This document shows, piece after piece, positions 1 to 7,044 of a DNA stretch of 64,000 nt. A model generated the notes under the pieces. The model was given only the letters and a program-made list of their open reading frames with translations. It searched no databases and was not told the DNA's origin. Each line of letters starts with the position of its first letter. Position 1 is the first letter of the stretch. This DNA is from JANQRX01 sp963663975 (lineage in GTDB: Bacteria > Pseudomonadota > Alphaproteobacteria > Rhizobiales > Kaistiaceae): NCBI GenBank assembly GCA_963663975.2, contig CAXXRA010000015.1, positions 310,001 through 374,000 of the forward strand. Direction: 5' to 3'. Both the position numbers and the translations under genes were made by a program.

Positions 1-180
1 TTCGCTGGTTCGCTGACCGCGGCGCTGTTTCTGTCGCGCTTCATTGGGTCGGAAACGACATGGCTGCATGGCGATATCTTCGGCTGGAACCCGAGCGCCC
101 GGCCGGGCCGACCCGAGGGCGGCGAGGCCCAGGCCATCCGTGCGCTGTTCGCATTCACCAAGGATCGCTATCGCGCTTGA
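1..180 (+). CDS. Leucyl aminopeptidase family (M17), C-terminal end only
   Basis: The first 59 codons, open from the window edge to a TGA, read as the C-terminus of an M17 leucyl aminopeptidase: FAGSLTAALFLSRFI, then WLHGDIFGWNPSARPGRPEGG and a closing AIRALFAF segment. M17 enzymes are cytosolic two-metal exopeptidases that release N-terminal residues. The metal ligands lie upstream, outside the window, so only family membership can be judged. The following MarR gene and NlpC/P60 gene on the same strand form a grouping I associate with alphaproteobacteria. Confidence 0.85.
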   Translation, partial: FAGSLTAALFLSRFIGSETTWLHGDIFGWNPSARPGRPEGGEAQAIRALFAFTKDRYRA

Positions 181-246
181 TGTCGGCTTCGCGGCGCGGT
201 TAAATGGTTCGGAACCGAAACGAACCCGTGGACGACGAGTGTCGCC

Positions 247-597
247 ATGCCCACCGAGCTGAGGCCGAGCCAGGCGCTGCAACTGTGGCACGACGTGACG
301 CTGGATCTGGTCCGGGATGAGGAACCGGATCTGACCTCGCGTCAGCTGTCGGTGTTGCTGACGGTCTATCTCGAGCCCCCACCGCACACCGTTCGCGGTT
401 TGGCGGTCAAACTGGGGGTCACCAAACCGGTGATCACCCGCGCGCTCGATACCATGGGCCGGCTCGGTCTGCTCAAGCGCCGCCGCGACGAGAGCGATCG
501 TCGCAATGTCCTGGTTCAGCGCACGCTGGAAGGGGCATTGGCAGTCGGGCGGCTGGGCGACGTTGTCGTCGCCCGTCATCGCGATTTACGGCCTTGA
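247..597 (+). CDS. MarR-family winged-helix transcriptional regulator
   Basis: A 116-residue protein with a MarR-type winged helix: a first helix region (LTSRQLSVLLTVYLE, residues about 28-42), the recognition helix region (VRGLAVKLGVTKPVITRALDTM, about 48-69) and the wing (LGLLKRRRDESDRRNVLVQRT, about 72-92). MarR proteins bind palindromic operators as dimers. It is short at the C-terminus for a typical MarR dimer but has the length of compact alphaproteobacterial versions. It lies 66 bp after the aminopeptidase gene and 85 bp before the NlpC/P60 gene on the same strand. The ligand and targets are unknown. Confidence 0.75.
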   Translation: MPTELRPSQALQLWHDVTLDLVRDEEPDLTSRQLSVLLTVYLEPPPHTVRGLAVKLGVTKPVITRALDTMGRLGLLKRRRDESDRRNVLVQRTLEGALAVGRLGDVVVARHRDLRP

Positions 598-682
598 ACA
601 TTGCCGCCGCCGCCAAACCCCTTTTTGCCGGTGCGACGATGCCATATCGGCAGCGCGCCACCGTGATGATACCTTGCCGGCG

Positions 683-1546
683 ATGTCCGACCCGCTCGAT
701 CCCCGCCTCCATGCGTTCCGGCCCGATCTCGCCGATCGACGGCTCGCCGGGCAGGTCGAAGCCGAGCGTTATGTGAGCGGTGAGCCGCGCCGCGTCACCG
801 CCGCCAACGTGCCGTTGAAACCGGAACCGGACGCCGCGGCGACGACCGTGACCGAACTCCTCTACGGCGAGGTTTTTACCGTTTTCGAGGATCGTTCCGG
901 TTGGGCCTGGGGGCAGTTGGAGACCGATGGCTATGTCGGCTATGCGGCGAGCGCGTCCCTGGGCGAGCAAGGCCCCCAGGCTACCCATCGGATCTCGTCC
1001 CTATGCACCTTCCTCTATCCGGAGCCCGATCTGAAGCGTCCGCCATTGGCATCTCTGTCGCTCGGCAGCCTGGTGAGGCTCGGTGACCAGGTCGAAACCC
1101 GCGGCACGACGTATCGCACGGTTGAAGGCGGCGGCGCGATCGTCGCGGCCCACGCCATGCCCGTGGATGCCGTCGCCGACAATGACTTTGTCGTCGTCGC
1201 CGAGCGATTTCTCAACGTGCCTTATCTGTGGGGCGGCCGGACCAGCGGTGGCGTCGACTGCTCCTCGCTTGTTCAACTGTCCCTGATGTGCGCCGGGCGG
1301 TCGGCGCCGCGCGATACCGACCTTCAGGAACAGCGCCTCGGCCGCCACGTCGAGGGGGGAATCGAAGCCGCGCTGCATCCCGGCGACCTGGTGTTCTGGC
1401 GCGGCCACGTCGCCATCATGATCGACGGTGAATACATGATCCATGCCAGCGGCCATCACATGATGGTGGTGATCGAACCGGTGGCCGACGCTGTCACACG
1501 CTTCGCCGGGCGATCCGGCCGCCCGACCAGCGTCAAGCGCCTGTGA
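683..1546 (+). CDS. NlpC/P60 family cell-wall hydrolase with SH3-like N-terminus
   Basis: This 287-residue protein starts at ATG 683; an in-frame ATG at 506 would add 59 residues lacking family character and overlap the MarR gene. The N-terminal half has two SH3b-like stretches (TVTELLYGEVFTVFEDRSGWAWGQ and the later LASLSLGSLVRLGDQ). The C-terminal half is an NlpC/P60 cysteine peptidase: WGGRTSGGVDCSSLVQ carries the nucleophile Cys near residue 193 and GHVAIM the catalytic His near 241. Such enzymes cut peptide cross-links in murein. No signal peptide is visible, which is common for alphaproteobacterial homologues. Confidence 0.85.
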   Translation: MSDPLDPRLHAFRPDLADRRLAGQVEAERYVSGEPRRVTAANVPLKPEPDAAATTVTELLYGEVFTVFEDRSGWAWGQLETDGYVGYAASASLGEQGPQATHRISSLCTFLYPEPDLKRPPLASLSLGSLVRLGDQVETRGTTYRTVEGGGAIVAAHAMPVDAVADNDFVVVAERFLNVPYLWGGRTSGGVDCSSLVQLSLMCAGRSAPRDTDLQEQRLGRHVEGGIEAALHPGDLVFWRGHVAIMIDGEYMIHASGHHMMVVIEPVADAVTRFAGRSGRPTSVKRL

Positions 1547-1554
1547 AGCCAGGC

Positions 1555-2517
1555 TCAGTAGCCGGCGGCGCGGTCGACCACGCCATCGAGCGGCCGGCCG
1601 GCCTCGTAAGCCATGATCTGACGATGGATGTAAGCGGCCAGCGTCACCGGACTGCTCGGCGCCGAGCAATGCGGCGTGATCACCAGATTGGCGTGCCGCC
1701 ACAGCGGACTGGCGCGATCGAGCGGCTCGGTCTCGAACACGTCCAGACTGGCGCCGATCAGGGTGCCGTCGGCCAGGCACCGGTCGATGTCGGCCTCGAC
1801 CTGAAGCCCGCCGCGCCCGGCGTTGATGAGAACCGGTCCGCCGAGAGCGCCGTCGCGCGCAAGTTTTTCCAACAGCGGGCGCGCCAGGACCCGCCTCGTG
1901 GCGGATGTCAGGGGCAGCAGGCAGACCAGAATATCGGTGCGGGCGAGGAACGGATCGAGACCGGACTCCCCGCCGAACATCTCGACGCCATCGAGCGGCC
2001 GCGCGCTGCGGCTCCAGCCGCCGACGTTGAAGCCGAGTTGCACCAGAACATGTGCCGCGTGGCGCCCCAGCACGCCCATCCCCATGATCCCGACCCGCAC
2101 CTCCGATGCCGCCGGCTGCCGGCGCTCCTGCCAGATTCGGGCGTCCTGAGCGCGGTCATAGGCGCGCTGCTGGCGGTGATGGATCAGGACCTGCAGCGTC
2201 ACCCACTCGGTCATGCGCTGGGCGAGGTCATCGCTGATGATCCTGACGATCGGCACGTCGGGCAGATCGGCTTGGGCGATGAGGCCGTCGACGCCGGCGC
2301 CGAGCGAGAAGATGAGCTTGAGATTAGCCAGGCCCCGCAGCGCCTCGGCCGGCGGTCGCCAGGCGAGCAGATAGGCCACCTTGTCCGGCGCCGACAAATC
2401 CGGCCAGCACGTGACCTGCCGGTCGGGCTCGCGATTGCGGATCGTGTCCGCCCAGGGTTCCGCCGGCCATGGGCCGCTGGCGATCAGGACGGCCGGCTTG
2501 CCGGCGCTGGCGCTCAC
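1555..2517 (-). CDS. ghrA: D-2-hydroxyacid dehydrogenase, glyoxylate/hydroxypyruvate reductase A type
   Basis: A 320-residue NAD(P)-dependent D-2-hydroxyacid dehydrogenase. The Rossmann fingerprint GIMGMGVLG is near residue 143, and the catalytic Arg (NAGRGG), Glu (VFETEPL) and His (TPHCSA) follow in the usual order. The FSLGAGVDG motif and the length match the GhrA subfamily, which reduces glyoxylate and hydroxypyruvate. It begins with GTG in a 4-bp overlap (GTGA) with the upstream yejF-like gene, so it is probably translated as the last gene of the Yej operon. The exact 2-oxoacid substrate cannot be read from the sequence. Confidence 0.85.
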   Translation of the reverse strand: MSASAGKPAVLIASGPWPAEPWADTIRNREPDRQVTCWPDLSAPDKVAYLLAWRPPAEALRGLANLKLIFSLGAGVDGLIAQADLPDVPIVRIISDDLAQRMTEWVTLQVLIHHRQQRAYDRAQDARIWQERRQPAASEVRVGIMGMGVLGRHAAHVLVQLGFNVGGWSRSARPLDGVEMFGGESGLDPFLARTDILVCLLPLTSATRRVLARPLLEKLARDGALGGPVLINAGRGGLQVEADIDRCLADGTLIGASLDVFETEPLDRASPLWRHANLVITPHCSAPSSPVTLAAYIHRQIMAYEAGRPLDGVVDRAAGY

Positions 2518-4142
2518 TGCTCGACCACACCCTCGGGTGCGGCGTCGATGTCGAAGGCGGCGGCCATCAGCGCCTTGGTGTAGTCGGTTTCGGGCGCCTC
2601 GAAGACCCGCGCCGCCGGTCCCTGCTCGACCACCTTGCCCTCCCGCATCACGATGATGTCGTTGGCCAGCGCGCGCACCACCTTGAGGTCGTGGCTGATG
2701 AACAGATAGGCCAGATTGTGCCGCCGCTGGAGATCGCGCAGGAGATCGACGACCTGCGCCTGCACGCTCATGTCGAGCGACGATGTCGGCTCGTCGAGCA
2801 TGACGAATCTCGGTTCCAGCACCATGGCGCGGGCGACCGCGATGCGCTGCCTTTGGCCGCCCGAGAATTCGTGCGGATAGCGGTGCCTGATGTCGGGATC
2901 GATCCCCACTTCTTCCAGGGCCTGCGCCGCCTTGATGTCGCGTTCGCGGTCGGAGAACCCGGAGAAATGGATCTTGAGGCCCTCGCCGACGATCTCGCTG
3001 ATCGACATCCGCGGTGACAGCGAGCCGTAGGGATCCTGGAACACGATCTGCATGTCGCTGCGCAGCGCACGCATATCGCGGAAATTGTGATCCTCGATCG
3101 GATCGTTCAGGAAGACGATCCGCCCGTCCGAGGAAATCAGCCGCAACAGCGCCAGCCCCAGCGTGGTCTTGCCGGACCCCGATTCACCGACCACGCCCAG
3201 CGTCTGGCCTTCGCGCACCGCCACGTCGACGCCATCGACCGCCTTGATGTGGCCCACGATGCGGCGCAGGAACCCGCGCTTGATCGGGAACCACACCTTC
3301 AAATCGTCGGCGGCCATCACCACCGGCGCCTTGGCGTCGGCCGCCGGCGGGTCGCCCTTGGGCTCGGCCGCCAGCAGGTGCTTGGTGTAGGCGTGCTGCG
3401 GTGTCTCGAAGATTGCCTCGGTGGGACCCTGCTCGACGATCCGCCCGCCGGTCATCACGCACACCCGCTTGGCCATCTTGCGCACGATGCCGAGATCGTG
3501 GGTGATGAACAGCATCGCCATGCCGGTCTCGCGCTGCAGTTCGCGCAGGAGCTTCAGGATCTGCGCTTGTACGGTGACGTCGAGCGCCGTGGTCGGCTCG
3601 TCGGCGATCAGCAGGTCGGGTTCGTTGGCGAGCGCCATGGCGATCATGACGCGTTGCCGCTGTCCGCCGGAGAGCTGATGCGGATAGGACATCAGCCGCT
3701 TCTCGGCCTCGCGGATGCCGACCTGGCTCAACAGCTCCAGCACCCGCTCGCGCGCCTTCGCACCGCCCATGCCGCGGTGCGTCTTGAGGATTTCACCGAC
3801 CTGCCGCTCGATCGTATGGAGCGGATTGAGCGACGTCATCGGCTCCTGAAAGATGATCGAGATATCGTTGCCGCGCACCTTTCTCAGCGCGGTTTCGTCG
3901 GCGGTCAAAAGCTCCTCACCCTTGAAGGTGATGGCGCCCGCCGGATGGTGGGCCGAAGCGGGCAGGAGTTTCATGATCGACAGCCCCGTCACCGACTTTC
4001 CGGAGCCGGATTCTCCCACCAGGGCAACCGTTTCGCCCCTTCCGATGTCGAAGCTGGCGCCCTCGACGGCCATGGTCGCCTCGCCGCCCTGGCGGAACTC
4101 GACGCCGAGATTGCGAACCGACAGCAGGGGTTCATCGGCCAT
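2514..4142 (-). CDS. yejF: Peptide ABC transporter, double ATP-binding subunit (YejF-like)
   Basis: A 542-residue protein with two complete ABC cassettes. The first has Walker A GESGSGKS (about residue 40), signature LSGGQRQR and Walker B LLIADEPTTALD. The second has GESGSGKT (about residue 320), FSGGQRQR and FVMLDEPTSSLD. Fused tandem ATPases like this are typical of YejF, the energy subunit of the YejABEF importer for oligopeptides and microcin C-like peptides. It lies 3 bp after the small gene at 4146-4355 and overlaps ghrA by 4 bp, so the operon is tight. Dpp/Opp-type substrates are possible, but the neighbouring YejB/YejE/YejA types favour Yej. Confidence 0.92.
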   Translation of the reverse strand: MADEPLLSVRNLGVEFRQGGEATMAVEGASFDIGRGETVALVGESGSGKSVTGLSIMKLLPASAHHPAGAITFKGEELLTADETALRKVRGNDISIIFQEPMTSLNPLHTIERQVGEILKTHRGMGGAKARERVLELLSQVGIREAEKRLMSYPHQLSGGQRQRVMIAMALANEPDLLIADEPTTALDVTVQAQILKLLRELQRETGMAMLFITHDLGIVRKMAKRVCVMTGGRIVEQGPTEAIFETPQHAYTKHLLAAEPKGDPPAADAKAPVVMAADDLKVWFPIKRGFLRRIVGHIKAVDGVDVAVREGQTLGVVGESGSGKTTLGLALLRLISSDGRIVFLNDPIEDHNFRDMRALRSDMQIVFQDPYGSLSPRMSISEIVGEGLKIHFSGFSDRERDIKAAQALEEVGIDPDIRHRYPHEFSGGQRQRIAVARAMVLEPRFVMLDEPTSSLDMSVQAQVVDLLRDLQRRHNLAYLFISHDLKVVRALANDIIVMREGKVVEQGPAARVFEAPETDYTKALMAAAFDIDAAPEGVVEQ

Positions 4143-4145
4143 CGA

Positions 4146-4355
4146 CTAAAACCCCGATCCCGAACGTTTGCACGTGCCGCCGACCTGCCGCAAAGTGGCG
4201 TCGAAATAGTCGAAACACCGGGCGAAATCGCCGAGGTCGGAGGTCCATAAGGTCACCACCGTCTGGCGCCCGTCGGGCCAGGACACGGTCGACAGCGCCC
4301 GCAAGCGCCAGCCGTCGCGCGCCGGCACCGCCGCCGTGATCAGCCCCGACCTCAT
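4146..4355 (-). CDS. Small protein of unknown function within the yej operon
   Basis: A 69-residue reading frame between the YejE and YejF genes. Its ATG overlaps the yejE stop (ATGA at 4352-4355), so translation is probably coupled. The protein starts MRSGLITAAVPARDGW and contains TVVTLWTSDLGDFARCFDYFD and two cysteines; no signal peptide or membrane segment is evident. A longer frame starting at 4460 exists but would overlap yejE extensively. I do not recognise the family. Tight packing and coupling suggest it is a real gene. Confidence 0.5.
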   Translation of the reverse strand: MRSGLITAAVPARDGWRLRALSTVSWPDGRQTVVTLWTSDLGDFARCFDYFDATLRQVGGTCKRSGSGF

Positions 4356-5539
4356 GTGAACGTCTTCCTCGGGTCGAAGGCGTCCCGGACCGCTTCGCCG
4401 ATAAAGATCAGCAGCGACAGCATGATCGAGATGACGAAGAAGCCGGTCAGGCCCAGCCACGGCGCGTGCACATTGTCCTTGCCCTGCGCCAGCATCTCGC
4501 CCAGCGATGCCGACCCCGGCGGCAGACCGAAGCCCAGAAAATCAAGCGCGGTAAGCGTGGCGATCGAGCCGCTGAGAATGAACGGCAGGAAGGTCAGCGT
4601 CGCCACCATGGCGTTAGGCAGAAGGTGCCGGAACATGATGGCGAGGTTGCCGACGCCGAGTCCCCGCGCGGCGGTAACGTACTCGAGATTGCGTCCGCGC
4701 AGGAATTCCGCGCGGACCAAACCGACCAGCGTCGGCCAGGAGAACAGGAGCAGGATGCCCAGGAGCACGGAGAAGCTCGATGCTATCACCGAGGAGATGA
4801 TGATCAGCAGAAAAAGTACCGGGGTCGAGGTCCAGATCTCGATGAAGCGCTGGAACAAGAGGTCGATCCAGCCGCCGAAATAGCCCTGCACGGCGCCGGC
4901 AACGACGCCGATCACCGACGAGATCGCCGTGAGCGTCAGCCCGAACAAGACCGATATGCGGAACCCGTAGATCATGCGGGCAACCACGTCGCGCGCCTGA
5001 TCGTCGGAGCCGAGCCAGTGCCAGTTGCCGGGCGTGCAGTTGGCGTCGTCGACCCCGCCGGGGTAGCGCTGGCATCGGTCCTCCGGCGACATCAGCCACC
5101 ACGGCTTGGACGGCGCCGGAGTGGGGATTTCGTTGTTGACGGTTCGGAAGGAGTAGCGGATCGGCGCCCACACCATCCAGCCATTGGCCTGGATTTCGTC
5201 CTGGATGAAAGGGTCACGGTAGTCGGTGGTGGCCAGGAAGCCGCCGAACTTCTCCTCCGGGTAGTTGACGAACACCGGCAGCAGCGTTTCGCCCTTGTAC
5301 GACACGATGATCGGCCGGTCGTTGGCGATGAACTCGGCGAACAGGGACAGGACAAACAGGATCAGAAAGATCCACAGCGACCAGTAGCCGCGGCGGTTGC
5401 GTTTGAAGTTGCCCGCCCGCCGGCGGTTGAGCGGCGATAGCGTGAACCGCCCCCGCTGCATTGGGCCGGACGGCGCGGCCGCGTCGGCGATCTGCTTGCG
5501 GCCATCGGCGACCGGTTGGCGTTCGAGCTTCTGCTCCAT
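4352..5539 (-). CDS. yejE: Peptide ABC transporter permease (YejE-like)
   Basis: A 395-residue inner-membrane permease of the DppC/OppC class. A cytoplasmic N-terminus (SPLNRRRAGNFKRNRRGYWSL) precedes the first membrane segment, then comes a large periplasmic loop with GNWHWLGSDDQARDVVARMIYGFR, the hallmark of this class, followed by five more membrane segments. The coupling loop for the ATPase reads VTAARGLGVGNLAIMFRHLLPNAM. The long periplasmic insertion is typical of YejE rather than OppC. It lies 1 bp after yejB and overlaps the downstream small gene. Confidence 0.92.
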   Translation of the reverse strand: MEQKLERQPVADGRKQIADAAAPSGPMQRGRFTLSPLNRRRAGNFKRNRRGYWSLWIFLILFVLSLFAEFIANDRPIIVSYKGETLLPVFVNYPEEKFGGFLATTDYRDPFIQDEIQANGWMVWAPIRYSFRTVNNEIPTPAPSKPWWLMSPEDRCQRYPGGVDDANCTPGNWHWLGSDDQARDVVARMIYGFRISVLFGLTLTAISSVIGVVAGAVQGYFGGWIDLLFQRFIEIWTSTPVLFLLIIISSVIASSFSVLLGILLLFSWPTLVGLVRAEFLRGRNLEYVTAARGLGVGNLAIMFRHLLPNAMVATLTFLPFILSGSIATLTALDFLGFGLPPGSASLGEMLAQGKDNVHAPWLGLTGFFVISIMLSLLIFIGEAVRDAFDPRKTFT

Positions 5540-5540
5540 G

Positions 5541-6659
5541 TCAGACCTCGCGGGTCTCGAAATCGATCCGCGGATCGACCCACGTGTAGGTCAGATCGGA
5601 GATCAGGGTGACCACCAGTCCCAACAGGGCAAAGACGTAGAGGGTCGCGAACACCACCGCATAGTCGCGGTTGACGATCGATTCGAAGCCGAGCAGGCCA
5701 AGCCCGTCGAGCGAGAAGATGGTTTCGATCAGCAACGAGCTGCCGAAGAAGGCGCCGATGAAGGCGCCGGGGAACCCGGCGATGATGATCAGCATGGCAT
5801 TGCGGAACACGTGCCGGTAGAGAACATGACGGTTGCTGAGGCCCTTGGCCCGCGCCGTCATCACGTATTGCTTGCCAATCTCTTCGAGGAACGAGTTCTT
5901 GGTCAACATCGTGATGGTCGCGAACACCGACAGGGCCATGGCGGTCAGGGGCAGGGTCAGGTGCCAGAAATAGTCGGCGATTTTGCCGTACCACGGCAGT
6001 TCGGCCCAATTGTCGCCGGTCAACCCCCGCAGCGGGAATAGATCGAGAAACGAGCCGCCGGCGAACAGGATGATCAGCAGGATGGCGAACAGGAAACCCG
6101 GAACGGCGTTGCCGACGATGACGACACCGCTGGTCCACACGTCGAACCGCGACCCGTCGGAGATCGCCTTGCGAATCCCGAGCGGGATCGAGACGGCGTA
6201 GGACAGCAGCGTCATCCACAGCCCGAGCGAGATCGACACCGGCAGCTTTTCCAGCACCAGTTCCATGACGCCGATGTCGCGAAAAAAGCTTTCGCCGAAA
6301 TCGAAACGGACGTAGTTCCACATCATCAGTCCGAAGCGCTGCAGCGGTGGTTTGTCGAAGCCGAACTGCTTCTCGAGCTGCAGGATGAATTCCGGATCGA
6401 GGCCCTGCGCACCGCGATAGCGCGAGGTGACGCTGTCGCTGCCCCCGCCACTGGGGACCTGCCCGGCCGCCACGCCGGCGAAGTCGCCGCCGCCGCCGGT
6501 GATCCGCGCGGTCGCCGAAACGTCGGTGCCCTGAAGCTGGGCGATGACCCGTTCCACCGGCCCGCCGGGCGCGAACTGCACCACGACAAAGTTGATCGCC
6601 ATGATCCCGATCATCGTCGGGATGATCAGCAGAAGTCTTCTGAGGATATAGGCGCCCAT
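5541..6659 (-). CDS. yejB: Peptide ABC transporter permease (YejB-like)
   Basis: A 372-residue permease of the DppB/OppB class. It begins MGAYILRRLLLIIPTMIGI, a typical first membrane helix, has a periplasmic insertion (about residues 45-120) rich in Gly and Ser, and ends with the EAA-type loop VMTARAKGLSNRHVLYRHVFRNAM and further helices. It pairs with YejE to form the channel. The start is clear: the ATG at 6659-6657 follows GAAAGGGCTCTAG, a Shine-Dalgarno-like run contributed by the end of the dispersed repeat at 6661-6779. That repeat separates yejB from the upstream solute-binding protein genes. Confidence 0.92.
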   Translation of the reverse strand: MGAYILRRLLLIIPTMIGIMAINFVVVQFAPGGPVERVIAQLQGTDVSATARITGGGGDFAGVAAGQVPSGGGSDSVTSRYRGAQGLDPEFILQLEKQFGFDKPPLQRFGLMMWNYVRFDFGESFFRDIGVMELVLEKLPVSISLGLWMTLLSYAVSIPLGIRKAISDGSRFDVWTSGVVIVGNAVPGFLFAILLIILFAGGSFLDLFPLRGLTGDNWAELPWYGKIADYFWHLTLPLTAMALSVFATITMLTKNSFLEEIGKQYVMTARAKGLSNRHVLYRHVFRNAMLIIIAGFPGAFIGAFFGSSLLIETIFSLDGLGLLGFESIVNRDYAVVFATLYVFALLGLVVTLISDLTYTWVDPRIDFETREV

Positions 6660-6660
6660 C

Positions 6661-6779
6661 TAGAGCCCTTTCGACCAATGGGGTCGATCCGGGTCAATAT
6701 ACGCTCATCGAACCTTACTTTGATCTTGTCACAAAATCGCTCCGTCAGAATGGCTCAGAGTCGGTCGAAAGCGCTCTAA
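6661..6779. repeat. MITE-like palindromic repeat, short copy 1
   Basis: A 119-bp element starting TAGAGCCCTTTCGACCAA and ending TCGGTCGAAAGCGCTCTA, which are near-perfect inverted repeats. The interior carries AATCGCTCCGTCAGAATGGC, shared with all other copies in this window. Both ends finish in TA, compatible with insertion at a TA dinucleotide. It lies between yejB and a duplicated end of yejA and has lost most of the left arm's inner part compared with the copy at 50671. Confidence 0.85.
6666..6671 (-). promoter_or_regulatory. Repeat-borne ribosome binding site of yejB
   Basis: On the minus strand AAAGGG, then CTCTAG (6 nt), then ATG of yejB. The purine run and spacer are the terminal bases of the palindromic repeat, so the repeat end supplies the ribosome binding site. 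The same arrangement precedes yidC. Confidence 0.6.
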
Positions 6780-6780
6780 C

Positions 6781-6936
6781 TCAGCCTCGTATCCGATTGC
6801 CGCGGCGCGTCCCTCGTCGAACCACCAGGTGCGTTCCGGCTGGAAGGCGTAGTCCGGCTTGGTCGGCGGCCAGTCGAACACGTGGCCCAGTGGGCGACCC
6901 GGTGGTTGGCCAGGAACCAGTTGGGGATCCAGTAAT
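6781..6936 (-). pseudogene. Duplicated 3' fragment of the yejA-type gene
   Basis: These 156 bp repeat the last 52 codons of the solute-binding protein gene that ends at 7045 (WIPNWFLANHRVAHW ... FQPERTWWFDEGRAAAIGYE). Compared with the intact copy, one C is missing near the stop and two bases (GG) are inserted in the Val-Phe-Asp-Trp region, so the frame is broken. The fragment and repeat copy 1 form one unit of a tandem duplication whose other unit is repeat copy 2 plus the true gene end. Confidence 0.85.
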
Positions 6937-7042
6937 GCCCTTTCGACCAATTCCGGGTCAATATACGCTCATCGAACCTTACTTTGATCTTGTCACAAAA
7001 TCGCTCCGTCAGAATGGCTCAGAGTCGGTCGAAAGCGCTCTA
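6937..7042. repeat. MITE-like palindromic repeat, short copy 2
   Basis: A second copy of the repeat at 6661-6779, beginning GCCCTTTCGACCAA and ending GTCGAAAGCGCTCTA. It is 106 bp long; the leading TAGA and a few bases after the first arm are missing. It directly follows the duplicated yejA fragment and precedes the yejA stop by two bases, so it marks the junction of the tandem duplication. Confidence 0.8.
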
Positions 7043-7044
7043 AC

